Source: Agrobacterium tumefaciens (GTDB lineage: Bacteria; Pseudomonadota; Alphaproteobacteria; Rhizobiales; Rhizobiaceae). Taken from it: DNA of 64,000 bases. Below are positions 36,396 through 46,057 of the stretch, one piece after another. Below the pieces are notes generated by a model. It saw only the letters and a program-made list of their open reading frames with translations. It did no database searches and was not told the origin of the DNA. Position numbers and translations under genes: made by a program. Within the stretch, counting starts at the first letter, position 1, and each line of letters starts with the position of its first letter. The DNA lies in the NCBI RefSeq assembly GCF_005221385.1, contig NZ_CP039904.1:186001-250000 (forward strand), given 5' to 3'.

Positions 36396-37372
36396 TCCAC
36401 AGTCGCAACCTGCCCTTCCTCACCACGCTGACGATCTTCGTGATCGCCTATCTTCTCTGCGTGCTGCAATATCCGGCGATCTTCTCGACACGGGTGATCG
36501 GCAATCTCTTGACCGACAATGCCTTCCTCGGCATCGCGGCCGTGGGCATGACCTTCGTCATCCTGTCGGGCGGCATCGATCTGTCCATCGGTTCGGTCAT
36601 CGCCTTCACCAGCGTCTTCGTCGCCGTCATGGTCGGCACCTATAATATCCATCCGCTGCTGGCCTTCGCCATCGTGCTGGTGGTCTCCACCCTGTTCGGC
36701 TGCCTGATGGGGGCGATGATCCGTTTCCTGTCCATCCCGCCCTTCGTGGTGACGTTGGCCGGCATGTTTCTGGCGCGCGGCGCGGCTTACCTTATCTCCA
36801 CCCAGTCTGTTCCGATCTCGCATCCGTTCATCGATGCGATACAGGGGTTTTATTACCGTTTCCCCGGCGGCGGCAGGTTGACGGCGCTCGCCATGCTGAT
36901 GCTTCTCGTCTTTGCCGCCGGCATGCTGATCGCGAGCCGCACCCGCTTCGGCGCCAATATCTATGCGCTCGGCGGCAACCCGCAATCGGCCGAGCTGATG
37001 GGCGTGCCGATCGGCGCGACGACCATCGGCATCTATGCGCTTTCCGGTTTCCTCTCCGGCCTCGCCGGCATCGTCTACACGCTCTACACCTCGTCGGGTT
37101 ATTCGCTGGCGACGGTTGGGGTTGAACTCGACGCCATTGCCGCCGTCGTCATCGGCGGAACGCTGCTCACCGGCGGCACCGGGCTGGTGGCGGGAACCTT
37201 CATCGGCCTGCTGATCCAGGGGCTGATCCAGACCTATATCGTTTTTGACGGAACACTGTCCTCCTGGTGGACGAAAATCGTCATCGGCGTGCTGCTTTTC
37301 GTCTTCATCGTGTTGCAGCGCGCAATCATCTGGTATTCAAACAGGAGACTGGCCGGACCGCATCCGGCATAA
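36392..37372 (+). CDS. yjfF: Galactofuranose-type ABC transporter permease, second subunit
   Basis: An inner-membrane permease of 326 residues. ILSGGIDLSIGSVIAFTSVF near residue 60 and VVIGGTLLTGGTG near 255 are the paired CUT2 permease motifs. The start at 36392 overlaps the ytfT stop by ATGA; the frame is open 100 codons further upstream, but that part lies over ytfT. It is followed after 18 bases by the GntR gene. Confidence 0.92.
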   Translation: MIHSRNLPFLTTLTIFVIAYLLCVLQYPAIFSTRVIGNLLTDNAFLGIAAVGMTFVILSGGIDLSIGSVIAFTSVFVAVMVGTYNIHPLLAFAIVLVVSTLFGCLMGAMIRFLSIPPFVVTLAGMFLARGAAYLISTQSVPISHPFIDAIQGFYYRFPGGGRLTALAMLMLLVFAAGMLIASRTRFGANIYALGGNPQSAELMGVPIGATTIGIYALSGFLSGLAGIVYTLYTSSGYSLATVGVELDAIAAVVIGGTLLTGGTGLVAGTFIGLLIQGLIQTYIVFDGTLSSWWTKIVIGVLLFVFIVLQRAIIWYSNRRLAGPHPA

Positions 37373-37390
37373 CCGCAAACGGAGGCTTGC

Positions 37391-38125
37391 TTGGGGCTGC
37401 TCGAAACGACGATAAGCGGACGAAAACGCCGGAACAGCCACGCCCATGTGGTCTCCGAACTCGGCAGCGCCATCGTCTCGGGCCGAATTGCGGAAGGTTC
37501 CCTGCTGCCCAACGACGCCGAACTGTCCTTACGTTTCGGCGTCTCGCGCACCGTGCTGCGCGAAACCATGAAGACGCTGGCGGCGAAGCGGCTGGTGGAA
37601 CCGAAAGCAAAGGTCGGCACCCGCGTTCTTGATCGCTCAAGCTGGAATTTCTTCGATCCTGACGTGCTCGGCTGGCGCTGCGAAGCCGGCATAGACGAGG
37701 AGTTCGTCACGCATCTGGCGGAAATCCGTCTGGCGCTGGAGCCGGCAGCCGCAGCAGCAGCGGCCCTGCAGGCCTCCAATGATGATATCGTTTCGCTTTA
37801 CGTCATCGCCGCGAAATTCGATAATCCGCAGCATACGCCGGAAAGCATCGCCAAGGTCGATCTCGAATTCCACCTTGCCGTGGCGCATATGTCCGGCAAC
37901 CCCTTCATGCGCTCGGCAAGCGGGCTGATTGAAGCCGCGCTCGCCATTTCCTTCCAGCTTTCGTCGCCGGCCGCCTCACCCGGCACCATCGCCGAAATCG
38001 CCTCGAACCATCTGCGCATCGTGCATGCCATTGCCGCACGTGATGCCGATGCCGCCATAAAAGCCATGCGCCACGTGATCGAGGTGGGCAAGGACCGGAC
38101 CCAGAAGGCGATCAAGACGCCCTGA
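37391..38125 (+). CDS. GntR-family (FadR subgroup) regulator of the sugar operon
   Basis: A 244-residue regulator. The winged helix (about 15-80) includes GRIAEGSLLPNDAELSLRFGVSR and LRETMKTLAAKRLVEPKAKVGTRV. The C-terminal FCD helical domain shows the acid/histidine metal or ligand residues in the regions DLEFHLAVAHMSGN and SNHLRIVHAI. The start is a TTG at 37391 with GGAGGC six bases before. Its position right after yjfF suggests control of the ytf operon and the divergent dehydratase by a sugar acid, as with DgoR-like relatives; this is inference. Confidence 0.87.
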   Translation: MGLLETTISGRKRRNSHAHVVSELGSAIVSGRIAEGSLLPNDAELSLRFGVSRTVLRETMKTLAAKRLVEPKAKVGTRVLDRSSWNFFDPDVLGWRCEAGIDEEFVTHLAEIRLALEPAAAAAAALQASNDDIVSLYVIAAKFDNPQHTPESIAKVDLEFHLAVAHMSGNPFMRSASGLIEAALAISFQLSSPAASPGTIAEIASNHLRIVHAIAARDADAAIKAMRHVIEVGKDRTQKAIKTP

Positions 38126-38185
38126 AGAGACTGCCGCTCCCCTGTCTTCGGAAGCGAGAAACGGGTCGCAACGCCCTGAAAAGAA

Positions 38186-38623
38186 TCAGAGAAAATTCAG
38201 CGTCACCAGCGCCAGCAAAAGGTAGCGCCCGACCTTGGCGATGGTGACCAGCAGCAAAAAGACCGGCAGCGGCTCTTTCATGATGCCGGCCGCAACCGTC
38301 AGCGGATCGCCGATCAATGGCGCCCAGCTTAAAAGCAGCGACCACCGGCCGTAACGCCGATACCAGTTCTGGGCGCGTTGCAGCGCGGCCTCGCCGACGG
38401 GAAACCAGCGCCTGTGCCTGAAACCTTCGATACCGCGGCCAAGCAGCCAGTTGACGAAGGAGCCGGCCACATTGCCGGCACTGGCGACGGCCACCAGCAG
38501 CCAGACCGGCTGCGATTTCAGGAGGATGAGACCGGCCAGCGCCGCCTCCGATTGCATGGGCAGAATGGTCGCCGCCACAAACGCCGTCAGAAACAAACCC
38601 GCATATACCGCCAGATCGGCCAT
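38186..38623 (-). CDS. VTT/SNARE-associated membrane protein (YqaA-type DedA relative)
   Basis: A 145-residue membrane protein with four to five hydrophobic segments. The VTT core includes ASAGNVAGSFVNWLLGRG near residue 50 and LLSWAPLIGDPLTVAAGIMK near 100, the motif of the YqaA branch of the DedA superfamily, which is implicated in lipid or membrane homeostasis. The start at 38621-38623 follows AAGGGCGG; the frame is open 20 codons earlier. It is convergent with the GntR gene and 97 bases from the yciC-linked small gene, perhaps in the same transcript. Confidence 0.85.
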   Translation of the reverse strand: MADLAVYAGLFLTAFVAATILPMQSEAALAGLILLKSQPVWLLVAVASAGNVAGSFVNWLLGRGIEGFRHRRWFPVGEAALQRAQNWYRRYGRWSLLLSWAPLIGDPLTVAAGIMKEPLPVFLLLVTIAKVGRYLLLALVTLNFL

Positions 38624-38720
38624 TGTCCGCCCTTCATCATCAGCGAATTCCGCCGCTGCCCCTGAAGTGCCGGATGATGGCACGCACCGTCAAGCACGCC
38701 CTGACATCACTGAGGGGATA

Positions 38721-38990
38721 TCAGGCCGAATTCGTCGCGATGACACGCACAATATCGTCATGATCCACCTCCAGCAGCGCCTTGTGAATGGACAATTGCC
38801 TGATATCACCGGATGCGGACAGGATGACGATCACCGTTTCGCGTGGCGGGCAATCCGGCAGGGCGCAGGACAGCTCGCTGACGGTGACGATGTCATCCGC
38901 ATGCAGATTTAACAGGTCGCGCGCCCATTGTTTCAGAAGCCGGGCCTGCGAGACGAGCGCGGAGCCGCTGCGCGCAAGGGGGTTGTTCAT
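38721..38990 (-). CDS. Small protein translationally coupled to YciC
   Basis: An 89-residue protein, starting in an ATGA overlap with the yciC stop, so certainly co-translated. It contains two cysteines in ELSCALPDCPPRETVI near residues 43-49, which could bind a metal, and IHKALLEVDHDDIV near the end. No family is recognised with confidence; it has the look of a small adaptor. Coupling to a Zur-controlled GTPase suggests a role in zinc scarcity. Confidence 0.8.
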   Translation of the reverse strand: MNNPLARSGSALVSQARLLKQWARDLLNLHADDIVTVSELSCALPDCPPRETVIVILSASGDIRQLSIHKALLEVDHDDIVRVIATNSA

Positions 38991-40123
38991 GAAACACCCT
39001 TTCGCCTCGCCTGCGAGGCCAATGTGTCGAAAAGGTCGCGGATCGGCTGTTGCGGCATATCCATGCCGATCAGCACGAGACGCGTGGCACGGTCGCCATC
39101 CGGCCAGCTTTCCAGCCTTGCCAGCGGATAAAGCCGGTGCTGCACGGCGTGGGCAACCACCGGCCGATCCGGATCGTCCGTCGCCTGGAAAATACCTTTC
39201 AGCCGCAGCAGGCCGGAATGCACGTTGCTGGTGACGAGTTCGAGAAAGGTAACGATCATCTGCGGATCAAGAGCGCCGTCGAAAGTGAGATCAAAAGCCT
39301 CGACGCCGACACCATGGCGGTTGATATCATGGACATGGTCCGCATGCAGGCTCAGCCTGTCGGCCGCCAGCCATCCCGGCACATCCTCCGGCTTGCCGCG
39401 CAGCGAGTAATTCTTCGTTGCAAAAAGCGACATGAGATCGAAGCCGGCCGCATTGCGGTCATGCAACAGGGCGGCGGGGTTGAGGTCTGCAAGGCCTTCA
39501 CGGTCCATCGCGGTCGCGTCGGCAAGGTCGGTTTTCGTCAGGACAATGTGGTCGGCAAAGGCAAGCTGTTTCCAGCCTTCAATGAAACTGTCGAGCATCG
39601 CCCGGCCGGACGTGACATCGAAGACAGTGACCACGCCGGAAAGATGAAAGTGCCGGGCGACGATATGGTCGCGCAGGCCAAGCGCCGGTGTGCCGCCGGC
39701 AATCAGGCTGTTGATGATCGGCGCGGGATCGGCAAGTCCCGTCGTTTCGATAACGACACGCGAGATTTCCGGCATCACCCCTTCCAGAAAGGCCTGATGC
39801 AATTCGTAAAGCGAGGTGCGGATATCGCTGGTCGCGTTGCAGCAGATGCAACCCGTCGTGGTTCTGAAATACCGTTCCGAACCGCTGCGCACCAGACCGT
39901 GATCGATGGGCACGGATCCGAATTCATTGACGATGACGGCGGCGTCACGCATGGCCGGTTCGTTCAGAAGCTCGTTCAGCAGGGTAGTCTTTCCCGCACC
40001 CAGAAAGCCGGTAAGCAGGGTGACCGGCACCGTCCTGACGGGCGGGGAGACAGCAGTGTCATCTCCTCGCGCAACCGTTTTCTTCCGCTTCATTCCGAAC
40101 ACATCCACACCTTTTAACCGCAT
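38987..40123 (-). CDS. yciC: COG0523/CobW-family GTPase metal chaperone (YciC/ZigA type)
   Basis: A cytosolic GTPase of up to 378 residues that is thought to deliver zinc to client proteins when zinc is scarce. Walker A is TGFLGAGKTTLL near residues 38-49, the metal motif CxCC is present in TTGCICCNATSD near 92, and GTPase motifs VIETTGLADP and LTKTDL follow. A C-terminal CobW_C domain extends from about 260, with HDRNAAGFD before it. A near-consensus alphaproteobacterial Zur box lies 22 bases upstream. Starts at 40123 or 40093 are both possible; neither has a strong ribosome site. Confidence 0.92.
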   Translation of the reverse strand: MRLKGVDVFGMKRKKTVARGDDTAVSPPVRTVPVTLLTGFLGAGKTTLLNELLNEPAMRDAAVIVNEFGSVPIDHGLVRSGSERYFRTTTGCICCNATSDIRTSLYELHQAFLEGVMPEISRVVIETTGLADPAPIINSLIAGGTPALGLRDHIVARHFHLSGVVTVFDVTSGRAMLDSFIEGWKQLAFADHIVLTKTDLADATAMDREGLADLNPAALLHDRNAAGFDLMSLFATKNYSLRGKPEDVPGWLAADRLSLHADHVHDINRHGVGVEAFDLTFDGALDPQMIVTFLELVTSNVHSGLLRLKGIFQATDDPDRPVVAHAVQHRLYPLARLESWPDGDRATRLVLIGMDMPQQPIRDLFDTLASQARRKGVS

Positions 40124-40145
40124 AAAATCCGCGGCAGCTTAATAT

Positions 40146-40163
40146 GTAATGTAATAACATATC
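40146..40163. promoter_or_regulatory. Zur box upstream of yciC
   Basis: GTAATGTAATAACATATC differs at two positions from the alphaproteobacterial Zur consensus GTAATGTAATAACATTAC as I recall it. It sits between yciC and ugpB, 22 bases before yciC. YciC is a reported Zur target in Agrobacterium, so zinc repression is the expected effect. Confidence 0.8.
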
Positions 40164-40302
40164 AATACTATTCTGAAAGCATCCGACACTCCCCATCATC
40201 GTTACCCGGCTGCGAAAAATCATGCGGCCCGAGGCGTCGGCATAGAGACGCATGAAAAAACCATGAGCAGGAAAAATGGAATAATAAAATCGTTTCTTTC
40301 AC

Positions 40303-40355
40303 TTTCGTTTTATTCGTTCCACGCTCTATTGCATTTTCGTTCAAGTTCGTTTTTA
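40303..40355. promoter_or_regulatory. TTTCGTT repeat cluster upstream of ugpB (DeoR/GlpR-type site candidate)
   Basis: TTTCGTTTTATTCGTT at 40303-40318 and TTTTCGTTCAAGTTCGTTTT at 40334-40353 are spaced direct repeats of a TTCGTT core. DeoR-family regulators, including GlpR-type repressors of glycerol-3-phosphate genes, bind such repeats. They lie 105-155 bases before the ugpB start, in a 336-base gap that also holds the Zur box. Confidence 0.4.
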
Positions 40356-40459
40356 ATTCCAAATGCTAATACAGAAAAGATCGCCCACAGCTGGATCGAG
40401 GAGGAAGGCTGTAATAAGGGACTGTATCTTTTACTGTTTTCACAATGGGAGGAATCGCC

Positions 40460-41764
40460 TTGAAAAAACTCAGCTACCGCCTTGCTGCGGCATCCGCGCT
40501 TTCGTTTTTTGTCACATCGAATGCTTTCGCTGCGACGGAGATCCAGTGGTGGCACGCCATGACCGGCGCCAATAACGAAGTCGTGGACGCGCTTGCGAAA
40601 GAGTTCAACGACAGCCAGAAAGACTACAAGATCACGCCCGTCTTCAAGGGCACCTATCCGGAAACCCTGAATGCCGGCATTGCCGCCTTCCGCGCCAAGC
40701 AGCCGCCGGCCATCATTCAGGTCTTCGATGCCGGTTCCGGCGTGATGATGGGTGCCGCCGGTGCCATCAAGCCGGTGGCGGATGTGCTGAAGGAAGGTGG
40801 CTACACCTTCAACAAGGATGAATATCTGGCCGGCATCGTCGCCTATTATTCCAAGCCTGACGGCACCATGCTGTCCTTCCCTTACAATTCGTCCTCGCCG
40901 ATCCTCTATTACAACAAGGATGTCTTCCAGAAGGCTGGCCTCGATGCCGCCAATCCGCCGAAGACCTGGCCGGAAGTTTTCGAAGCCGCCAAGAAGATCA
41001 AGACCAGCGGTGCAGCGCAGTGCGGTTTCACCTCCACCTGGCTTACCTGGATCCAGACCGAAAACTTCGCCGCCTGGAACAATGTCTCCTATGGCAGCAA
41101 TGAAAACGGGCTTGGTGGTACGGATGTGAAGCTTGCGGTCAATGCGCCGCTCTTTGTCGAGCATTTCCAGGCCATCGCCGATCTCGCCAAGGACGGCACC
41201 TTCCGTTATGGCGGACGCACCTCGGAGGCCAAGCAGCTGTTCATGTCCGGTGAATGCGGCATCCTGACCGAATCCTCCGGCGGTCTCGGCGATATCGTCA
41301 AGACCGGCATGAATTACGGCATCGGTCAGCTGCCCTATTACGAGGGCCATGGTCCGCAGAACACCATTCCCGGCGGCGCCAGCCTCTGGGTCTTCGGCGG
41401 CAAGAGCGACGCCGAATATAAGGGTGTTGCCGAATTCTTCCATTTCCTCTCGCAGACCAAGATCCAGTCTCGCCTGCATCAGGTCTCCGGCTACATGCCG
41501 GTAACGATCGCGGCCTATGAGGAAACCAAGAAATCCGGCTTCTACGACAAGAACCCTGCCCGCGAAACGCCGCTGCTGCAGATGATGGGCAAGCCGCCGA
41601 CAGAAAACTCCAAGGGCGTGCGCCTCGTGAACCTGCCGCAGGTGCGCGACATCATGAACGAAGAGTTCGAGGCGATGCTGGCCGGCAAGCAGGATGCGAA
41701 AGCCGCCCTCGACAAGATCGTGGAGCGCGGTGACGCAGCCATCAAGCAGGCCGCCGGCAACTAA
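40460..41764 (+). CDS. ugpB: sn-Glycerol-3-phosphate ABC transporter periplasmic binding protein
   Basis: Binds glycerol-3-phosphate and its diesters in the periplasm, 434 residues. A signal peptide ends around SNAFA at residues 21-25, then [21 protein letters not shown] aligns with E. coli UgpB; PFNSSTPVLYYNKD-like [26 protein letters not shown] and [12 protein letters not shown] also match closely. The start is taken as TTG at 40460 because GGGAGG lies seven bases before it and overlaps the alternative ATG at 40445. It is first in ugpB-ugpA-ugpE-ugpC. Confidence 0.94.
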   Translation: MKKLSYRLAAASALSFFVTSNAFAATEIQWWHAMTGANNEVVDALAKEFNDSQKDYKITPVFKGTYPETLNAGIAAFRAKQPPAIIQVFDAGSGVMMGAAGAIKPVADVLKEGGYTFNKDEYLAGIVAYYSKPDGTMLSFPYNSSSPILYYNKDVFQKAGLDAANPPKTWPEVFEAAKKIKTSGAAQCGFTSTWLTWIQTENFAAWNNVSYGSNENGLGGTDVKLAVNAPLFVEHFQAIADLAKDGTFRYGGRTSEAKQLFMSGECGILTESSGGLGDIVKTGMNYGIGQLPYYEGHGPQNTIPGGASLWVFGGKSDAEYKGVAEFFHFLSQTKIQSRLHQVSGYMPVTIAAYEETKKSGFYDKNPARETPLLQMMGKPPTENSKGVRLVNLPQVRDIMNEEFEAMLAGKQDAKAALDKIVERGDAAIKQAAGN

Positions 41765-41777
41765 ACGATCCCTGCCA

Positions 41778-41806
41778 CCGCCCGCGCTCTCACAGGGTGC
41801 GGGCGG
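41778..41806 (+). terminator. Stem-loop between ugpB and ugpA
   Basis: CCGCCCGC at 41778-41785 pairs with GCGGGCGG at 41799-41806 around a 13-base loop, with CGTTT after it. Such hairpins after a binding-protein gene usually reduce read-through or protect the upstream mRNA, giving more binding protein than channel. Confidence 0.6.
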
Positions 41807-41832
41807 CGTTTCCATCTCATCAGGAGATCGCC

Positions 41833-42714
41833 GTGCAAAGCGTCGTATTCCCCAACAAGATCCTGCCTTATCTGCTGGTCGCACCGCAGATCATCCTGAC
41901 GGTGATCTTCTTTTTCTGGCCCGCAAGCCAGGCGCTCTACCAGTCGACCATGCGCGAGGACGCCTTCGGGCTGAACAGCAATTTCGTCGGTCTGGCCAAT
42001 TTTTCCGCGGTGCTGTCAGATGAGAGCTATCTCAACTCCCTGCACGTCACCGTCATCTTCAGTGTGCTGACCGCACTCGTCTCCATGGGACTTGCGTTGC
42101 TGCTGGCGACGGCGGCTGACCGCGTGGTGCGCGGCAAGGGCTTTTACCGCACCATGATGATCATGCCCTATGCCGTGGCGCCTGCTGTCGCCGGCATGTT
42201 GTGGCTGTTCATGTTCAACCCGGCCATGGGAACCTTCTCTTATATCCTGCGCCGCAACGGCATCATGTGGGATCCGCTGCTCGACGGCAATCAAGCCATG
42301 CTGCTGGTGGTCGCCGCCGCTGCGTGGAAGCAGATCAGCTATAATTTCCTGTTCTTTGTCGCAGGCTTGCAGGCAATTCCGAAATCATTGCTGGAAGCCG
42401 CCTCCATTGACGGCGCGCGCGGTTCGCGGCGCTTCTGGACCATCGTTTTCCCGCTGCTGGCGCCGACAACCTTCTTCCTTCTGGTCGTCAACACGGTTTA
42501 CGCCTTCTTCGATACCTTCGGCATCATCCATGCCGTCACCGGCGGCGGCCCCGCCAAGGCGACGGAAACGCTGGTTTACAAAGTCTATAATGATGGCTTC
42601 GTGAACCTGAACCTCGGCTCTTCCGCCGCGCAATCGGTCATCCTGATGGTGATCGTCATTGCGCTCACCGCCTTCCAGTTCCGCTTCGTCGAGAAGCGCG
42701 TGCATTACGGCTGA
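41833..42714 (+). CDS. ugpA: sn-Glycerol-3-phosphate ABC transporter permease
   Basis: An inner-membrane permease of 293 residues with six helices. The start is a GTG at 41833 with CAGGAGATCGCC upstream; the N-terminus runs [20 protein letters not shown]. The coupling loop [24 protein letters not shown] near residue 195 is the EAA motif of MalF-type permeases. It pairs with UgpE, ten bases downstream. Confidence 0.93.
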   Translation: MQSVVFPNKILPYLLVAPQIILTVIFFFWPASQALYQSTMREDAFGLNSNFVGLANFSAVLSDESYLNSLHVTVIFSVLTALVSMGLALLLATAADRVVRGKGFYRTMMIMPYAVAPAVAGMLWLFMFNPAMGTFSYILRRNGIMWDPLLDGNQAMLLVVAAAAWKQISYNFLFFVAGLQAIPKSLLEAASIDGARGSRRFWTIVFPLLAPTTFFLLVVNTVYAFFDTFGIIHAVTGGGPAKATETLVYKVYNDGFVNLNLGSSAAQSVILMVIVIALTAFQFRFVEKRVHYG

Positions 42715-42724
42715 GGATTTCACA

Positions 42725-43573
42725 ATGATTGAAAATCGCCCGGTCGCCCGCATGGTCGCCCATCTGATGCTCATTCTCGGCATCATCGTTGTGGCCTTCC
42801 CGATCTATTACACCTTCGTCGCTTCTTCCATGACGTCGACGGATATCATCCGCCCGCCCATGTCGCTTTTGCCTGGCGACCATCTGAGCACCAATTACAC
42901 CGACGCCATGGCCGGCGGCGTTGAAAGAGTGGTCGGCGTCAGCCTCGAGCGGCTGCTGTTCAACAGCTTCGTCGTGGCGCTCGCCATCGCCATCGGCAAG
43001 ATCGTCATTTCGTTCCTGTCGGCCTTCGCCATCGTGTTTTTCCGCTTTCCCTTCCGCATGGGCTTTTTCTGGATGATCTTCATCACGCTCATGTTGCCGG
43101 TGGAAGTGCGTATCCTGCCCACCTACAAGGTCATCGTCGATCTTGGGCTGATCGATACCTATGCGGGACTGACGCTGCCGCTGATGGCATCTGCCACGGC
43201 AACCTTCCTGTTCCGGCAGTTCTTCCTGACCATTCCCGGTGAGCTGGTCGAGGCGGCGCGTATCGACAATGCCGGTCCGTTCCGCTTCATGCGCGATATT
43301 CTGCTGCCGCTGTCGAGAACCAATATCGCAGCACTTTTCGTGATCCTGTTCATCTATGGCTGGACCCAGTATCTCTGGCCGCTGCTCGTGACCAACGACG
43401 CAAAGATGAACACGATCATCATCGGCCTCAAGCGCATGGTGGATTTCACCGACGCTTCGACGCCCTGGAATTATGTGATGGTGACGGCGATCCTCGCCAT
43501 CATCCCCCCGATTATGGTTGTGGTGCTGATGCAGCGCTGGTTCGTCAAAGGTTTGGTGGAGACCGAAAAATAA
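42725..43573 (+). CDS. ugpE: sn-Glycerol-3-phosphate ABC transporter permease
   Basis: The second channel subunit, 282 residues, of MalG type. [21 protein letters not shown] near residue 125 and the EAA loop [22 protein letters not shown] near 180 are diagnostic. The ATG at 42725 follows GAGGATTTCACA. It overlaps ugpC by one base (TAATG), so translation is coupled. Confidence 0.93.
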   Translation: MIENRPVARMVAHLMLILGIIVVAFPIYYTFVASSMTSTDIIRPPMSLLPGDHLSTNYTDAMAGGVERVVGVSLERLLFNSFVVALAIAIGKIVISFLSAFAIVFFRFPFRMGFFWMIFITLMLPVEVRILPTYKVIVDLGLIDTYAGLTLPLMASATATFLFRQFFLTIPGELVEAARIDNAGPFRFMRDILLPLSRTNIAALFVILFIYGWTQYLWPLLVTNDAKMNTIIIGLKRMVDFTDASTPWNYVMVTAILAIIPPIMVVVLMQRWFVKGLVETEK

Positions 43574-44634
43574 TGGCAAAAATTGCGCTGAAAGACGTCC
43601 GCAAGGTTTATGGCGGCAATGTCGATGCGATCAAGGGCGTATCGATGGACATCGCCGATGGCGAAATGATCGTGCTGGTCGGCCCCTCCGGCTGCGGCAA
43701 ATCCACGCTGCTGCGCATGATCGCCGGGCTGGAAAGCATATCGGGCGGCGAGATCGTCATCGGCGACCGCGTCGTCAACGATCTTGAACCCTCCGACCGC
43801 GACATCGCCATGGTGTTCCAGAATTATGCACTTTATCCGCATATGACGGTGCGGCAGAACCTTGCCTATGGCCTGAAGAACCGCAACACGCCGAAGGAGG
43901 AGATCGAGCGGCGCATCACCGAGGCGGCCAAGGCGCTGGAGATCGAGCAGTTCCTGGAGCGCAAGCCGCGCCAGCTTTCCGGTGGCCAGCGCCAGCGCGT
44001 GGCCATGGGCCGCGCCATCGTGCGCAAGCCGGCCGCCTTCCTGTTCGACGAGCCGCTCTCCAACCTCGATGCCAAGCTGCGCGTGCAGATGCGTGTGGAA
44101 ATCCGCCGCCTGCAGCGTTCGCTCGCCACGACCAGCGTTTATGTCACCCATGACCAGATGGAGGCCATGACGCTGGCTGACAGGCTGGTGGTGCTGAATG
44201 CCGGCCGCATCGAGCAGATGGGCACGCCGATCGAGCTTTACGAAAAACCGGCGACCACTTTCGTCGCCACCTTCATCGGCTCGCCTTCCATGAACCTTCT
44301 CGCCCATGGCGCAGCCTCATCCACTGGCTCGACCGGCTGGTCGGTGAACGGCGCGACAGTGCTACCGCAAACTGTCGCAACGCTCGGCATTCGCCCTGAA
44401 GATATCACCCTTGCGACGGAAGCCCCTGCCGACGCCGCCTTCGCCGGCACCGTGCAGGTGGACGCCGTGGAACTGGTCGGCGCCGAAAGCTATGTACACG
44501 GCTCTTTCGCCGATGGCACCACCATCGTCTTCCGCGTCCACGGCCGCTCGCAACTGCGCATCGGCGAGACACTGAAGATTGCCGCCCAGGCGAAGGATTT
44601 CCATCTGTTCGATACGACGGGCAAGCGGATTTAA
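43573..44634 (+). CDS. ugpC: sn-Glycerol-3-phosphate ABC transporter ATP-binding protein
   Basis: A MalK-type ATPase of 353 residues: [11 protein letters not shown] near residue 36, [17 protein letters not shown] near 135, [15 protein letters not shown] near 158 and the switch histidine in [14 protein letters not shown]. The C-terminal third (about 240-353) is an OB-fold regulatory domain with [10 protein letters not shown]. The context with ugpBAE fixes the assignment; sequence alone would not separate it from other MalK-type ATPases. Confidence 0.93.
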   Translation: MAKIALKDVRKVYGGNVDAIKGVSMDIADGEMIVLVGPSGCGKSTLLRMIAGLESISGGEIVIGDRVVNDLEPSDRDIAMVFQNYALYPHMTVRQNLAYGLKNRNTPKEEIERRITEAAKALEIEQFLERKPRQLSGGQRQRVAMGRAIVRKPAAFLFDEPLSNLDAKLRVQMRVEIRRLQRSLATTSVYVTHDQMEAMTLADRLVVLNAGRIEQMGTPIELYEKPATTFVATFIGSPSMNLLAHGAASSTGSTGWSVNGATVLPQTVATLGIRPEDITLATEAPADAAFAGTVQVDAVELVGAESYVHGSFADGTTIVFRVHGRSQLRIGETLKIAAQAKDFHLFDTTGKRI

Positions 44635-44650
44635 ACTTATCGACGAAAAT

Positions 44651-44678
44651 CGAACACCCGCCATTCGGCGGGTGTTCG
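44651..44678. terminator. Bidirectional terminator between ugpC and the glyoxalase-like gene
   Basis: CGAACACCCGCC at 44651-44662 pairs with GGCGGGTGTTCG at 44667-44678 around a four-base loop. On the minus strand ATTTTCG follows. It lies 16 bases after ugpC and 28 bases past the stop of the convergent gene. Confidence 0.75.
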
Positions 44679-44705
44679 AGCATCGCCAAAACCTCGGGCA
44701 GTCCC

Positions 44706-45149
44706 CTACCACGCCAACTCCACCTGCGGCCGGCCGTTGGAGGTTTTTTCCACCGTGCGGCCGGATGCGTCGATATTGCAGTGGACGCGCTGCCGGAAGG
44801 CGGAGAAGCTTTCGAAGGTCACGACGTCGACGGGATTATCGAGATGGAGGGTGAGGCGATAGCGTTCCGGGTCACCGCCGAGCGTCTGGACGCCGAGCAC
44901 GGAGGCGACGAAAGGCTGGCCGAGATAAAGGCCTTCCACTCTCGAACCCAGAAGATAGGGATTGAAGGCGGGGCGGTTTCCGGCTGCCGCATGCAGGGTA
45001 TTCCAGTCACGGAAGCCATATTGCGCGGCGATGAGTTCCAGCGCCTTTGAGTGGGTGATTGTCTGTCCCTGTTCCTCAAGCGCTGAGCGCAGGCGTTTTG
45101 CCTGTTCTTTCAGCCCCTCAAGGGCGGGAAGCGGTTTGGACACGTGCAT
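44706..45149 (-). CDS. Glyoxalase-superfamily-like protein of unknown function
   Basis: A 147-residue cytosolic protein. The N-terminal part, ITHSKALELIAAQYGFRDWNTLHAA near residue 30, is a conserved helical motif of a small family annotated as glyoxalase-related; the rest predicts mostly beta strands (YRLTLHLDNPVDVVTFESF). The start at 45147-45149 has GGAGAACCGTT upstream; the open frame extends further without a site. No reaction can be assigned. It stands alone between two terminator-flanked units. Confidence 0.7.
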   Translation of the reverse strand: MHVSKPLPALEGLKEQAKRLRSALEEQGQTITHSKALELIAAQYGFRDWNTLHAAAGNRPAFNPYLLGSRVEGLYLGQPFVASVLGVQTLGGDPERYRLTLHLDNPVDVVTFESFSAFRQRVHCNIDASGRTVEKTSNGRPQVELAW

Positions 45150-45358
45150 AACGGTTCTCCAACATTGACATGCCGAATTTTCCGAAGGGGGTCCGCGTTG
45201 CCATCGACGACATGCAAAACATGGGATGACCGTTATCAGGGATAAGAGCTTCACCAGGGGCAAAAATGCCTGCGGACGGCCGGGGCTCTCTGCCCGTGGC
45301 CGTCCGTATAACTCAGAACGCGCCGCCCGTCAAAGGCGGCGCTGAAGCCGTTCCGGGA

Positions 45359-46057
45359 TCAGAAGCGATAGGTGATGCCAGCGCCGATCAGCCAGGGATC
45401 GAGCTTCGCCTTGCCGCTGATCGGTGTACCACCCAGTTCGGCGGTCCAGTCGGTCTTCAGGAAGATTTTTTTCACGTCGAAGTTCACGCCCCAATGCTCG
45501 TCGAGCATATAGTCGAAACCGACCTGCACGGCAGCACCTAGCTTGTTCTTGACGTCGAGATTGCTGAAGCCGGGCTCTTCGGACTGGTTGTAGAACAGCG
45601 AATAGTTCACGCCTGCACCGATATAGGGCTTGAAGGCGCCGAAATCGGTGAAGTGATATTGCAGCGTCAGTGTCGGCGGCAGCAGCCATGTCTTGCCGAC
45701 CGGCGTGCCGGCCAGCACACCCTCGCCATTGATCTTGGCATAGGTGGTGCCGAGAATGAGTTCAGCGGCAAAATTCGGAGTGAAGAAATAGGTGATGTCC
45801 AGTTCCGGGATCACTGTATCCGAATAGGAAAGGCCGGCACCCGGCACACCGTCAACGCTGCCGCTGTCATTGGTGATGACGCCGAGACCGCGCACGCGCA
45901 GCATCCACGGGCTTGCCGCCGCAATTGCCTCTTCGGCGGTGGGCGCCGGTGCTGGCGGGGCCAGATCGGCGGCCATGGCATTGGCCGATACCAGCATCGC
46001 CGCAACACTAACCGCAACGCTGGCAAGCAAGGCGGTTCTTTTGTTCCTGTTCGTCAT
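45359..46057 (-). CDS. ompW: OmpW-family outer-membrane protein
   Basis: An eight-stranded beta-barrel of 232 residues. A signal peptide ends at NAMA (residues 26-29), followed by a short Pro/Ala linker. PWMLRVRGLGVITNDSG opens the first strand; ELDITYFFTPNFAAELILG and LQYHFTDFGAFKPYIGAGVNYSLF are typical OmpW strands, and the chain ends ITYRF with the terminal phenylalanine needed for outer-membrane insertion. AAAGGAGAGATGGA precedes the ATG. OmpW forms hydrophobic channels; an FNR/FixK-type site lies about 200 bases upstream. Confidence 0.9.
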   Translation of the reverse strand: MTNRNKRTALLASVAVSVAAMLVSANAMAADLAPPAPAPTAEEAIAAASPWMLRVRGLGVITNDSGSVDGVPGAGLSYSDTVIPELDITYFFTPNFAAELILGTTYAKINGEGVLAGTPVGKTWLLPPTLTLQYHFTDFGAFKPYIGAGVNYSLFYNQSEEPGFSNLDVKNKLGAAVQVGFDYMLDEHWGVNFDVKKIFLKTDWTAELGGTPISGKAKLDPWLIGAGITYRF

